From positions 1 through 37,157 of the forward strand of contig MU616842.1 in assembly GCA_025201705.1 (NCBI GenBank): a stretch of DNA of 37,157 bases, written 5' to 3'. Positions 1 to 11,558 of the stretch are shown here, piece after piece (the first letter of the stretch is position 1; the number at the start of each line of letters is the position of its first letter). This DNA is from Dissophora ornata. Taxonomy: Eukaryota; Mortierellomycota; Mortierellomycetes; Mortierellales; Mortierellaceae. The notes under the pieces are model-generated. The model did not search any database. It was not told where the DNA came from and was given only the letters and a program-made list of their open reading frames with translations. The position numbers and the translations under genes were made by a program.

Positions 1-3000
1 CCCCCCACTAATGCCCCAGATACTTGCTTCTTAATCATGGTACCCAAATCCGCTCGTCGCCAGGCCGGAACAAAGCAACGTCCCGCACTGGAGTAAAAAC
101 GACGGCGAGCGCGATGAAAAGGACACATTCTCCATTTTAGTGGCGACGGACAACCATCTGGGGTACCTCGAGAAGGACCCAGTGCGTGGAGACGACTCCT
201 TCGCAGCTTTTGAAGAGATCCTTGCCCTTGCTGCAGAATCTGAGGTAAGATTTAGAATTGCTAATTGATGTTGGTCTTCATTACTTTTGCCTTGATGGTT
301 CTGGGTTGTTCTTGGGACAGGTGCTAACCGACTGTCCGTCGCGTGGTCCGCAGGTGGATATGATCCTGCTCGGCGGAGATCTTTTCCATGAAAACAAGCC
401 GTCGCGCAAAACAATGTACACCACTACCAAACTTTTGCGCAAGTACTGTCTAGGCGACAAACCTGTTAGTCTCGAGTTCTTGAGCGAGCCTTCGGACAAC
501 TTTCCTGATGGGTAACGTACAGATCTTTGGCATCCGGCGTGGGGCTATTGTCACTCCCCAGAAATTCTTTTCTCATTGAACCCCACGCTTTAACTCGGTA
601 TAGCATCCAATGTGTCAATTATATGGACCCCAACTTGAACGTGGCTATTCCCGTGTTTTCTATTCATGGAAACCATGATGACCCTTCTGGGGACGGAAAT
701 TTGTGTGCACTGGATCAATTGTCGATGACTGGTCTTGTCAACTACTTTGGTCGATCCCAAGAAATTGACAATGTCGTTGTGAAACCCATACTGCTACAAA
801 AAGGCGCCTCTCGACTCGCTTTATACGGCATCGGCAATATCAGGGATGAAAGACTACATCAGACGTTTTTACGACGCAACGTGAAGATGATACGGCCAGT
901 TGAGGACGACGACGAGGAGCCTTGGTATAACTTGCTCGTACTCCACCAGAATCGGTACGGACTTTGAGAAATTATAACGGGTTGTCGGAAATGACCACAA
1001 ACGGCGGCACTTTGATTTTAACATTATTGCCTCCACAACTCAGCGTCATGCATGGTCCAAAGAGCTATATTCCCGAGGCATTTCTTGATGACTTCATCAA
1101 CCTGGTTATCTGGGGCCACGAGCACGAATGCCTTATAGACCCTGTCTACAACCCTCAACAAGGTTTCCATGTTAGCCAACCAGGCTCTTCTGTCGCCACC
1201 AGTCTTTCAGAAGGGGAATCAAAAGAAAAGCACGTCGCTATCTTGAAGATCTGCAAAGGGGAATTCAACATACAAAAAATCCGCCTGCAGTCTATCCGGC
1301 CATTCATCATGGGGGACGTGACTCTTGCTGACCATCAACTGGACCCTACAAATCAGCAGAAAGTCAATAATTTTATCTCCAAAAGGGTGGGTGGTGGGGC
1401 ATGCATGAGCCGCTCATACACTTCTCTCAAGCATGGCTAAATCCATGTTGAATTTGAGCCTAGGGACTAACCGTAATTTCAATATATCCCCCATTCAGGT
1501 TAGGAACTTGGTACAACAGGCCAAAGAGGACTGGGTGGCGAGAAACGGTCGTATGAGTCGAAAGAGACGAATGTATGACGAAGGTCAGAGTGACGAGGAA
1601 GAGGCTATTCAAGATTCACAGGACGGGCAGGAAACAGAGGTTCCGAAGCCGTTGGTTCGGCTTAGGGTAATACTACCCACTTGATATCGAGTCAGAATAC
1701 GCATTTTTTTAAAGAAAAAGACATTGAGCCATCTTTGATTCCGTGCATGCATCTGCATGTTCTTAGGTCGAGTATAGTGGAGGCTACGAGATTTTCAATC
1801 CACAGAGGTTCGGCCAAGAGTTCGTAGATGAGGTCGCCAATCCACGAGATATCGTGCAGTTTTATAGGCGAAAGACTGTAGGTGTCAAGAGCAGTAAGTA
1901 CAGTCCATACAGCACTAGATTTGAATTCTCGAAAATTCCTTTACCCATCATTTACGATGTATGAGCCGTCTAAATGTAGGCAAATTGGAGACCAAGGCTG
2001 AAATAGACAGCGTCGACGCGCCTGAAACGCTGGATACGATGCGCGTGGAGAACTTGGTGCAAAAGTACCTCTCAGCTCAGAACCTTAGTATCCTGCCCGA
2101 GATTGAGCTAGCAGATGCAGTACGGATCTACGTGGAAAAGGATGAGAAGGATGCAGTGAAAGAGTAAGCACTTTCTTGCAAGGCGTGCTCAAGGCAAAAG
2201 CAAAAAAGAATGGTCAGCGCTAATATCTGTACCATCACTGTATCCGTTATTGTGTTTCTCAGCTTTGTGCTGACATCACTCGATCGAATGCAAAAGGTTA
2301 TGCGGACAAAGCAGAATATCGAGTTGGAGGAAGCTCTTCTGAAAGAGGCAAGTCTGCGACCTCTGCGAATTTATTCCCGCCATGGAGCAGCCTCGGTATT
2401 TTGGGTTACTTAGACGTTCTCTCTACGATGCATACATATATAGATCAATAGGGAAAAGGACATCCAAGCTGAGTTGTTTGCTCGAAAACATCCAAACGGG
2501 GGCATCTTAGACCTTGTAAGAGCACTCAATAAGGCGCGATTGTGGTATTGAGGGAGCAATTTTCACGCCCATGATAGTCCATAGACTGACTCCTTTACGC
2601 ATTTATTTCCTCATCTTCAGAAGCACTCTACGCAACGCGATCAGATGGATGTGGAAATCGATAAGCATAATGATGACGGAAACTCCGATGGCGATAACGA
2701 TGGCGACAGAGACAGGGACGAGAATGGCACAAGCAATGGCAGACCTGCGGCAAAATCAGCAAGAGCCCGCGGAACAAGCAAGAAGTCTGCCGCCTCGGCG
2801 TCTTTGACTGCCCAAACAAGTAGAGGTGCTCGTGAGGTGGCTTCGGCGTCAAATGTGAGAGGGGCTCGCTCAGCGAGATCTAAGGTCTTGGCTCTTGATT
2901 CGCAAGGTGAAGATGATGAAGATAACGATGACAGGGATGGTAGTGATTACACGGAACCTCGAGCTGAAACCCACGTGGTTCTGGATACCGATGACGATAA

Positions 3001-3433
3001 TGATGGTGATCCTAAGGATACAATTGAACTTGATGACGATGAGGAAGACGACTTTCTGGTGCCGAAGCGCGGAACAAAGGCTAAGGGCAAGACAGTTGCC
3101 AAGAGGTAAACATGTCATATTACAGTTCCTGTTTGTAGCATTATTATTGCTAGCTGCTTATGTCTAACTCACACTGAAATCGCCTTTCTTGCAAAACTAC
3201 TAAGCCCCGCAAAACCAAAACCAAAGCCAGCTTCCAAGCCAAGGGCCGGTCCTACGAAGAAGGCACCGGTAGTAAGTGCTGCTGGAGTGAGTGGAGGCAG
3301 TAGTAGCACCGCGTCATCTAGTCGTGCGGGGTCAATCGCACGAATGAGTAGCCGGGCGCCGAGCCAGAGCAGTAGTCAGGTACCTTCGGGCATTGTTTCT
3401 TCAATTGGTAGTCGTAAGAAGAAGTTACTGTAA
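1..3433 (+). CDS. MRE11: MRE11 double-strand-break repair nuclease (5' partial)
   Basis: This is the nuclease subunit of the Mre11-Rad50-Nbs1 (MRN) complex. The family processes and tethers DNA ends in the nucleus with a two-metal calcineurin-like phosphoesterase. Inferred exons are <1-244, 354-511, 604-954, 1044-1386, 1499-1666, 1767-1893, 1980-2163, 2263-2347, 2444-2515, 2621-3105 and 3205-3433. Joining them restores all phosphoesterase motifs: [26 protein letters not shown] and WGHEHE. The last two exons code for a low-complexity Asp/Glu, Lys/Pro/Ala and Ser-rich tail, typical of the family's DNA-binding C-terminus. The first readable exon has an in-frame stop at 32-34 and no usable ATG before the first motif. 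The start codon is therefore in an exon upstream of this window, and the acceptor lies between about 35 and 115. The intron after 2347 may use a GC donor. About 800 codons are visible. Confidence 0.93.
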
Positions 3434-3679
3434 GCGAGCTATAACATACTCAGCTAGTCAGTTTACTTGCGACATGCCATGTAGCCGAGCATATCAATAA
3501 AACGGAAGCAAGTGTAACCATGTACATTCAAGTTTTTACTTGGATAATTAGATGAAATCACTGTTAGTTACTACAGGTGATACTCGAATACGGTTGTCTG
3601 TGGTGGTTCCGGCTGCGGCGACGCACTCTACGCGGCTTGTTGTTCACATATGGTAGTCTACTCTCTACGCGATCTCCTG

Positions 3680-6600
3680 TCATCTTCGACGAGCTCGTTG
3701 GTCACCCACGAGAGCCGACAATCTTCCCGAGCCGCCGTCTTCGTAATCAGACATTCCTCCTCCACCAGCACTGCTGTATCGGCCGTTCATTCCAGTGCTA
3801 GTCCCTACCAACTGTGCGCCCGAGCCTTGGATCGTCCCTTTGCCCACACCCACGCCTCTGTCCTGCCGAAAAGCGGACGCAGCTACGAGGCGGCTTTGGG
3901 GTGTGGACGCCCTTGGAGGATAGCGTGAGTCTCGACGTAAGGCGTCCTGTTGTTGATGCAGGTTCGGCGAAGATCCACTCATCCCACGTGGACGAGGACC
4001 TTGTGCAGGCGCAATCTAGAGATGGAAGGGGTTATAAAAGTATCAGTAAAAGTATATGCATCGCCTGTGTGCATTCGAGGAATTCATATAAGGACATACC
4101 ATGGTACTAGGATTTATATCAGTGACGCTTTGATCCGAGAACCGTCGTCGCAAATGAGCTACAGTTCCAGGTGCTGTTCCTGGGCGACGCCCATAACCAG
4201 GCTTCGCCCCTCCCGCCGCTCCCGCGCTCAAACCCGCGGAAGATGCGGCAGTCTTTTGATTTATTAGTTCCAGCTCCCGCTCACGATCTTCCAGCGTGGG
4301 ACGAGTGGGGTATTCTCGAGGGGCTGGGTACTGCTCGCGTGCATATCCAGTCAAGCTTACTGTCTCGGAAGCCGCCAACGCAGCAGACGTCCATTCAGCT
4401 TGATCTAGCTCCCGATCGCTGAGATATTGGGCCTGCTGCTGTCGTGTAGGGACGGATGACGAGTAGTGCTGATAGGAGCGGTCGTATTCTCGCTCTTCAT
4501 ACCGGCCCCTCGACTGAAAGTACTCGCCCCGGTCTCGCTGAATCGGGATCGACCCTGAATGCTGGGACTCGTCGTCATCATAAAAACGCCTAGGCTCCAT
4601 CCTCAAGCCGTCCTCCCCTTCATCGTAAAAGGACAACTGTTCCCCAGACGTAGGTGAATACGGATCTTCATAAAGGTCGTCTGACATCGCTCCCTCCAAC
4701 TCATCTCGCTCTCCCTCTCGCCTGCGATCGTCCCTAAAGTGAGCAGCTTCCTCGTCAGGGTAGCGATATCGAGCTACGTACTTTTCTCGCTGGTATCGAT
4801 CTAATGCTGCCAGGTCCGATGCGTCCTCGGCTGCTACAAGACCCCGACTGTGCTCCATTTCGCGGAGATAGTCGACTTTGGAGCCAGTGAACTCGCCTCG
4901 GGCAGACCCACCGTCTGTACTTCCTACTTTTGTACTTACAGATCTCTGGTCTTCAAGAAAACTCCCTTCAGCACTCCCGATCCCATTTGCCGTTTTTGGA
5001 TCTACCACAGGCCTAGAAATCAAGCCTTCGGTCTCTCTAACAAGATTGGTGGTCACGGGAAACGCTCCTGGGGTGCTAGATGGCGAGGTGGTGTAGACGT
5101 GGATCGGCTCAGATGCAATGACAGTCGAGATAGTAGACACTGCTATCGGCTTCTCCATTTGAATGATCTTGGTTGGGGCATCGGTCGCTGTTGTCATTTC
5201 CTTCACAAGAACCTTTTGTTCATTAGGGAGTATCTTGACGGTCTCGCCAGGGTAAGATGTATTTTCGATGCGCGTCGGCTGGGAGGTCATCATTGGAGGC
5301 GTCGGACCTCCAAGTTGCCTCTGTGGGATGTATACCCTAGGGTCTGGCATGTTTGTTGGTAGATTAGTGGACGGACTTGAAGCTGAGGGAGGCGTAGGCA
5401 TTGGCATTGGCATAGGCATTGGGGTCGATGAAGAGGACGGAGGCTGCTGCTGTTGCTGCTGTTGTTGTTGTTGTTGTTGCAGGTGCTGCTGCATCGGCGC
5501 AAAAGGCGGCAGAGTTATTTTAGGCATCTCTGTCAGAGTGAACACCGGTGCAGGAGGGTTTGTGGGCGCGTTGGTGCTGATATCCGATCTTGGCGTCTGA
5601 TATGCCTACCGTAACCATGAAACCTATCCGTTAGCCCCATGGAGAGAAATAAACCTTTTCATAATGCATTGCTGGTGCATGATCAGGAGCTGCGTAATCA
5701 AGATGGTTACCCCAGGAAATGATGACTGATTGTTCGAGTGCCGCGCTACATATTCCTCAAAAGAGGTTCCTTGGATCTGTATCGTTGGTTCGCCATTTGT
5801 AGCCAGTGTCGGTGGTGGCATATCGTATCCTGCATAGGGCGCCCACTCTTTGATCTTTAGCAAGCTTGGTCCAGATCCTCGAAGTTGCCGTTCAATAGCC
5901 AGGAACTGGGCCTCGGACAATCGACATCCAATCTGGGCGGTCAAGGAGTGCGTGTACCGCTCTCTTCTGGCAACTGTATTCCTGTGATCTCTCTTCGCGG
6001 AGGCAATCGAATCCTGCAGCTCTGAGAGAGTCGAAATGTATTTCTACGATCGAAAATAAAGAGGCGCCGTTTTCACCGAAATCAGAGTTAAAGTTCCATC
6101 GCGCCAACCAAACACGTGGCCAAGTAGCCAGTCTTGGAAAGACCATAGTTCATACCTCGTGCGACATCAGTGCCGTGTTGGGATCCGGCTTCTTGGATTT
6201 TTTATCATAGCTCAAACTGATCTTCTTGATCCTTTCATCCAGATCGCCCAGGATTTCATCATGAGCCTTCTCGTCTTTCTAATTGCATAAAATTGAAGCC
6301 AGTAAAGCGTGAGTTTTCCGGATTTTTTTTAATAAATCGATACAGTTTCCATTTGGTCTTTGACGTACAGTTACGCGCTTGGAGTGCTTCTCCCAATTGT
6401 TCTGCAGTAGTTCGAAATCCTTCTGGAGGGAGCTGGCCTGTTTTGTTTGGATTATATTGCGTGATAGACCACATCATGTGAGTGTTTTTGTGCTCCGAGT
6501 TGTCATAACATCTTGCTACCGTCTTTTTTACCACATAGTTTTTACACAGATTGCTTACCAACTTGCTCTCCATATCTGAGAAGGACTCGTAAAAGTTTGC

Positions 6601-7247
6601 TGATGACTTGAGACACATGACTTCATTAGGCGACGGCGACAAAAAAAAAAATAAAAAATAAAAAATAGGGGTCGTCAAAATTATCAGCACACATCCCACA
6701 GAAAAATAAAAGTGATCTCCAAATGGCGCTTGGGTGTCTGTCGTGCATCCTCACCATAAGTATTGTCCATTCCCTTCGAATCTCCGTACTCCTTGAAACA
6801 CTTTCCCAGCTGCTTTGTCGTCTTGGCAAGTTTGTTTGTCAGTTCTCTATATGATTCTGCGGCGATGACCAGCTTTTTGAGATTTTCTAGTGACTGGTGA
6901 ACTTCTGCTCTTGTCAGAGAGTTGAGGGTGTTGCTCTCTTCTTCACCCTGGATGGATGTGTTGTTGTTGGCGCCGTTGACGTTATTGCTGTTTCCTGGAC
7001 CCGGGAAGTTGCCTATGCCGCCAGAGGTCGCGAGGGTCGCCATGCTTCCCTGTCGACCTTGACTAGACAGCATCTGTGGAGCGAATCCCAGTGGTGAACC
7101 ATTAGATCCCGCACCAGGTGTTGATTGCCCAGACTGCTGCTGTAGCATTGATGTATTAGAGAGAGCAGCTTGGTGCTCGGGGCCTGGCGATGGGATCTCA
7201 GTCATGCTGGCTCCAAACAGACCCGAGAATCGTTTCTTTTTCAGCAT
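3680..7247 (-). CDS. IVY1-like I-BAR (IMD) domain protein with long disordered tail
   Basis: Exons on the minus strand: 7247-6755, 6620-6559, 6437-6369, 6278-6156, 6043-5711, 5605-4100 and 4015-3680. All junctions are in phase and give about 973 aa. After a Gly/Asn/Ser-rich leader, residues about 111-315 form a heptad-rich helical region spread over five exons (SLENLKKLVIAAESYREL, SLQKDFELLQNNWEKHSKR). This resembles the inverse-BAR domain of fungal Ivy1-type proteins, which bind phospholipids and bend membranes; yeast Ivy1 works with Ypt7 and Vps33 at the vacuole. The last 610 residues are predicted disordered: a poly-Gln run, Pro-Met repeats, then Arg/Asp/Glu/Ser/Tyr-rich sequence. A 3' splice-like TTGCAG sits 1 nt before the ATG, so a 5'-UTR intron (about 7249-7377) is likely. 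The family call rests on the helical pattern. A generic BAR-like coiled coil is the alternative. Confidence 0.72.
5396..5492 (-). repeat. Hexanucleotide and CAG/CAA repeats inside the I-BAR gene
   Basis: On the coding strand an impure CAA/CAG run (about 5443-5492) codes for poly-Gln near residues 399-416. Next to it a repeated six-base unit (about 5396-5420) codes for alternating Pro-Met. Both lie at the start of the disordered tail and are likely to vary in length between strains. Confidence 0.8.
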
Positions 7248-7928
7248 CCTGCAATAGGTCGTTAGATTATAGATAATGTGAAAGGGGATGAAGGATGGGT
7301 GGTATGCGGGGGGTTTTGTCGAGAAGGAAAGGAAAGCAAAAGAGAAGTTGATGAACTAGCAGAGCGAAATAAGTAACCTCAGGGGTGAACACACACACGC
7401 TTGCGGAAGGAGGAGAAGAGGGGGAGGGAAGATCACAAGGGAGCCGATTGTGTTGATGTCAATGGGGTGGTCAGGTCATCCAACTGCCCACGCCCCCCAA
7501 GGGACAGGAGCAGCCGCAAGGAACAAATTTACAACGCTATGGTTGCTGTCAAAGTTGTCATGATAGCTGTCGTTCTACGAATGTTGACACAAAAAAAAAG
7601 GGGAAATTGATCATCCGCCTCAACAGAGTGTACATGCGCAAACAACAAAGACAGGCACAGACAGTACGGATATATTACGAGCACGCTCATCCATTCATCC
7701 ATTCAAGGAGAGACACGCCCCTGAACCCTTGCTCTCAGACGCGTGGAATATGTTGTCAACAGAGTGATCACTAGCCAACAGTCAAGACTCTAATCGAAGT
7801 GAGGAACATACTCTGCCGTTCCTATCTCTGACATTATTAGGTTGTGTGCGACATCGGCCATCACATCATGCCTTTCGCCATATATTATCCAGATCTGTAT
7901 GCATATATTGTCTAGTTCTTTACTATGA
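7248..7928. promoter_or_regulatory. Intergenic region: I-BAR gene promoter side, downstream of O-FucT-like gene
   Basis: 681 bp between two minus-strand genes. The proximal part (7248-7400) is purine-rich on the plus strand and holds the likely 5'-UTR intron of the I-BAR gene. The rest shows short A-runs and a small ATTC/CATC repeat (about 7688-7702). I see no convincing gene. The open frame at 7401-7610 (+) has low-complexity content and no family signature. Confidence 0.5.
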
Positions 7929-9527
7929 TTAAGAAGTGAACGCCAGGCGGTCAAAGAATTGCCGTTCATGTCTGTCCCAGGTGACGATGCCATCGCCACT
8001 TTCTTCGTCAACGTCTGTCATCAATCGCTTTCCTGCCTGCGGTGCGATCACCCTTGGCCTGTTGTACTTCTTGGCGCGCCGTTGCTCATCCGCATCTCCG
8101 AGTGCTGGCTCACGGTCGGCAGCACTTGGCGCTGGCGCTTTGTTTTGCTGCAGGTCCGGACTCTCTTCCATGCGAGGCGAGGGATAAATTATGGTTCTGT
8201 TATTCCAAGTGGAAATCCTCATAGCTGCCAACCACGACATTGTACTCCTTCGACTTCCAATCACCCAGCGCGCGCTCCGTCCTGTTAGCACCGCAGAGTC
8301 AATCAAGGCTGGACTGAAGGGGCCCAATACTTTGGAGGCTTCCAGCAGATTGGGGTCTACGGCATGGTCGAGACGATACCATCCATAGCTATCAATCTCT
8401 CTTTTCTCTGCTTCCGAATCCGTGTCGGAGACCAAGACTACATTTGGCCGCTCTGTGTGTTCCGGAAGGCTTGCAACAATGCCATCGACATGCTGCTTGT
8501 ATTCAGACAGGGGTGTGATGCAGTCGCTGGCAGTACTGTTCATGCCTTTACACTTAGTCTCAATGTCGCCTCGGCGCAGATGGATAGCGATGTAGTCTTT
8601 ATAGGGAGGCTTTCTTGAGAGAAAGGTCTCGGCCAATGGACCTTTGTCCAGGATGGAGGTGCCTAGATCCACTGGTGGGCGTGGGTGAATATGACTCTCA
8701 AGCTCTCCGAATCGGAACGCAATCAAGTCCTCCACATATGAGGCAAATCGAGGTAGGAACCGGACATACTGCCCAGCCTCCTTCCAGCCAGGGCCCCGTC
8801 CATTATGGCCGCGCTGAAACTGAGGTGTGAAAGTGAATGTGAGGCAGATGATGTGATCTGTCGAGTTCTGGTTGTGGTCTACAATATCGCCGACAAAATC
8901 GACAGGCTCTCCAAGCGCAAATCCTGGGACAGGCACTAGTTCAAGGTCAAGCAAGAACTGGTATGCAAAGTCGGCGCCGATCGAGTCCTCTTCCCCTACA
9001 AAGTAATCATGGCCATAGTTCCGGATGACCTGGCAGGGGAGGCGCTCTGCCTGATCTTTCCAGAGCTTTGGGAGGTTGGTCCTGGACCCGGTCTCTATCA
9101 TCTGGCGCGAGGCTGGATCGACATATTTGATAGTGTACCACTCGACCAACTGAACACCCGAGTGGATTGACATGTGTTCCAGATCCATGTAGTTGGACCA
9201 AGGCTGGTTGGTACCGAGTCGGTCATGACGATTTGAGGTGATGGGGGGCACAACCAGGGTCCGATTGAGTCGCCTGGCTAAGATGGCAGCGTTTTGAAAC
9301 GAGTAGAATTGGTTTGAGATGCCCTCGAATGGCAAGTACATGAGATACTGGCGGGATGGGTCCCAATGACTCTTGGGGGCGGTGTGGTTTAGAGGAGTAG
9401 AAAGATCAGTGTACTTTTCAAAGATATGATCCAGAACGTCATGACGGACGGCGTAAACTAAGACGAAGATGATGAACGCGAGGCCAAACCCTAGCGCGAC
9501 GGCGACCTGACGGCCTATAGAATCCAT
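7929..9527 (-). CDS. O-fucosyltransferase-like (GDP-fucose protein O-FucT family) type II membrane protein
   Basis: Single-exon gene of 532 aa. An N-terminal membrane anchor (about residues 9-26) after a short polar head gives a type II topology, as expected for a Golgi/ER glycosyltransferase. The luminal part has the O-FucT pattern: FEGISNQFYSFQNA followed by LARRLNRTLVVPP (residues about 67-95), the sugar-nucleotide motif HLRRGD (316-321), and VSDTD (366-370) in the C-terminal Rossmann-like half. NxS/T sequons occur, for example near residues 47, 88 and 220. The last 80 residues are charged, low in complexity and probably disordered. In the known family, enzymes transfer fucose from GDP-fucose to Ser/Thr of secreted proteins. 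Whether this fungal paralog uses fucose is not visible from sequence. It is divergently arranged with the Mpv17 gene. Confidence 0.8.
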   Translation of the reverse strand: MDSIGRQVAVALGFGLAFIIFVLVYAVRHDVLDHIFEKYTDLSTPLNHTAPKSHWDPSRQYLMYLPFEGISNQFYSFQNAAILARRLNRTLVVPPITSNRHDRLGTNQPWSNYMDLEHMSIHSGVQLVEWYTIKYVDPASRQMIETGSRTNLPKLWKDQAERLPCQVIRNYGHDYFVGEEDSIGADFAYQFLLDLELVPVPGFALGEPVDFVGDIVDHNQNSTDHIICLTFTFTPQFQRGHNGRGPGWKEAGQYVRFLPRFASYVEDLIAFRFGELESHIHPRPPVDLGTSILDKGPLAETFLSRKPPYKDYIAIHLRRGDIETKCKGMNSTASDCITPLSEYKQHVDGIVASLPEHTERPNVVLVSDTDSEAEKREIDSYGWYRLDHAVDPNLLEASKVLGPFSPALIDSAVLTGRSARWVIGSRRSTMSWLAAMRISTWNNRTIIYPSPRMEESPDLQQNKAPAPSAADREPALGDADEQRRAKKYNRPRVIAPQAGKRLMTDVDEESGDGIVTWDRHERQFFDRLAFTS

Positions 9528-9894
9528 GTAGAAGAAAGCGAGCTAGAGAGGGAGATGCAGAGCATGGACAGAATGATGGGAATGAGGGAATCCATTTGCC
9601 CGCTAAGATGAATGCGGATGGCAAAAATAGGTGTAGGCGAGGCCAAGGCCGTCTAGGCCATATTGAAATACAAAAAATACTGATTCTCCGCGGTGCCCGA
9701 TACACGTGCATGGTGACACAGTGAGAGTGCTGTGTCCTGCACGGCCAGGGTGGGTCTGTGTGGTGCACAGGTGGTGACCATCTTCCTGTGTCTCTCTTTC
9801 TCTCTCTTGCTAGACTATGTGTGTGTCTCTCTCACCTCTTCTTTATCTCTTTTCTTTCCTCTCTCTCTCCTCTCTCTCTCTCTCCCACCCTGGC
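9528..9894. promoter_or_regulatory. Divergent promoter with CT-rich tract
   Basis: 367 bp between the start codons of the O-FucT-like gene (-) and the Mpv17 gene (+). The half next to Mpv17 (about 9788-9890) is a long CT-rich tract, common upstream of fungal start codons. A palindromic CACGTG (E-box-like) lies at 9703-9708. Any role for either element is inferred. Confidence 0.5.
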
Positions 9895-11087
9895 ATGGCA
9901 ACCGTCCTCAAATCCGCCTACGCCTTTTACAACAGGCAGTACCAGGCCCGTCCCATCCTCACCATCTGCACCACCAACGCCATCCTTGCCGGAATCTCTG
10001 ACACACTCACCCAAAAGTACCTCGCTCCAGCCGCTACCAAATCCTCTCTCTCCACCTCCTCTCACCTCAAGGAAGATGCACGTGAGCTCGCCCAGGACAT
10101 CGAGCTCACTCTGCACGAGCCACACAGTTCCGTCAAGACAACCAAGGATGCAGTAGATCTCACCACCTCTCACGGGGAACAAGCAGTCAAAGATAAGAAT
10201 ATGCCCGAGGGCCACATGAATGGAGGCCAGGAGATAATCCAGAGCGATTACCAGGCTATAGAAGAACATCAACCTACCTCGGACTCGACCTCGATTTCAA
10301 CGCCATCGTTGGACTTTGCCAGGATGGGTCGATTTATGTTCTACAACTTTTCGGTCGCGCCTCTGATTCACACTTGGTACAGTTTCTTGGAAAAGAATTT
10401 CCCTATCAACATCACTAGCCCTTCTTCCTCCGTCAACTCGTCCGTCAAGAGCCTTCCTGCTCCTAGCTCGAGGCTCATCCAAACCATGACGCCTGCACTC
10501 AAGAGAATGGTGGCTGATCAAACCCTCTTTGCGCCAGCGGGTCTGGCCCTCTTATTTACTGGACTTACTGTTCTTGAGGGAGGGGGTGTCCAGGAGATCA
10601 AGGACAAGCTGAATAACGTAGGTGGAATTGTAGTGATGTAGTTTGAAACTATGCAGAACTACCAATACCTGATGATCCTCACTCCGATCTCGTTCTGTTC
10701 ATTATTGCATAGAATTACTTGACGACTTTGAAGGCCAACTATGCCGTGTGGCCCATAGTGCAGCTTGTGAACTTTAGGTACAGATCTTGAGTTCCCTGCC
10801 TGCAGGTAGGTCGATAGTAGTGTATAATGTTGGGGCATTATGCTGATCCTTTTTTTCATTTTATTGCTGGTCCCCCTGATACCCCTTAGTCTGATGCCGT
10901 TACAGCTGCGCCTGCCATTTGTCAGCGTCGTAGGCATTGCCTGGAACGCGTACTTGAGGTAAGACGTTGTTATCTCCTTTCACTTTTTTCCATCCGTGTT
11001 TTGTCGAACGACTGCGAATATCTAAACACGCGCCTACACTCCACCATCCACAGCATGGTTAATAGCAGAAGAGGACCACAGATTTGA
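9895..11087 (+). CDS. Mpv17/PMP22-family membrane protein (SYM1-like)
   Basis: Exons 9895-10617, 10713-10777, 10890-10958 and 11054-11087 join in phase to a 296-aa protein. Family features are the N-terminal YNRQYQARPILT...AGISDTLTQ helix, the central FYNFSVAPLIHTWYSFLE segment, and the C-terminal signature in which NYAVWPIVQLVNF runs into PLQLRLPFVSVVGIAWNAYLS. Members are four-helix proteins of the inner mitochondrial or peroxisomal membrane. Yeast Sym1 is needed for ethanol metabolism at high temperature. About 90 extra residues, acidic and Ser/Thr-rich (about 46-138), are inserted between helices 1 and 2. An in-frame ATG 26 codons upstream would add only a Ser/Leu-rich stretch read from the CT repeat, so I chose the ATG at 9895, where the conserved MATVLKSAY begins. 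Confidence 0.88.
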
Positions 11088-11189
11088 AAATCAGCCGCCA
11101 GCGCAAGATCAGCAACACCACAGTGTCGTAATTATGATATAAAACATTTGACTCTAGTGCATCATATCCGCAAACAGCAAATCATTGTA

Positions 11190-11455
11190 TATTACACTAG
11201 GGTCCCTCTTTGCCTCTGAAACGGCACGGGTTGCAAAATACGTATTCAGCAACGTGTATTCATCAGAGATGCAAAGGTTGCTGCCGAGGTCATTAGCGCG
11301 AGACTAATGCCTTTGATTGCGCTACACGCCAGATTCGGTCGTTGCCTCTGGAGGGAACAAAGCTCGATTCTCAGCAGGATGTGAATGGGGCTATTCTCGA
11401 GGGTATGGTTAACTCAGAGATTACCGTCGAAGACAAGAACGCCACTGTGCAGTAG
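11190..11455 (+). pseudogene. Orphan coding-like remnant, family not recognised
   Basis: The 493 bp between Mpv17 and the next gene contains two stretches with coding character and no visible complete gene. The first (about 11205-11305) reads SLFASETARVAKYVF and then NVYSSEMQRLLP before a stop. The second, in another frame (about 11306-11455), reads CATRQIRSLPLEGTKL, then VNGAILEGMVNSEIT, and ends at a TAG. An intron ending at CATTAG could join them. No start codon or upstream exon is evident. It may be the 3' end of a lost or truncated gene, or an exon of an unrecognised gene. I do not recognise the family. Confidence 0.3.
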
Positions 11456-11558
11456 ATCATAGACACAGCATACATAAAATCATAGAATGTACAACAGATC
11501 ATATGCATATCATAAACCAACACTTTAAGAAACGAATGAGAGAATACTGATGCTGCTG

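Noticed and set aside
4850..5362. 170-residue open frame on the plus strand
   Set aside because: Lies within a coding exon of the I-BAR gene in the opposite direction and has composition typical of a shadow frame.
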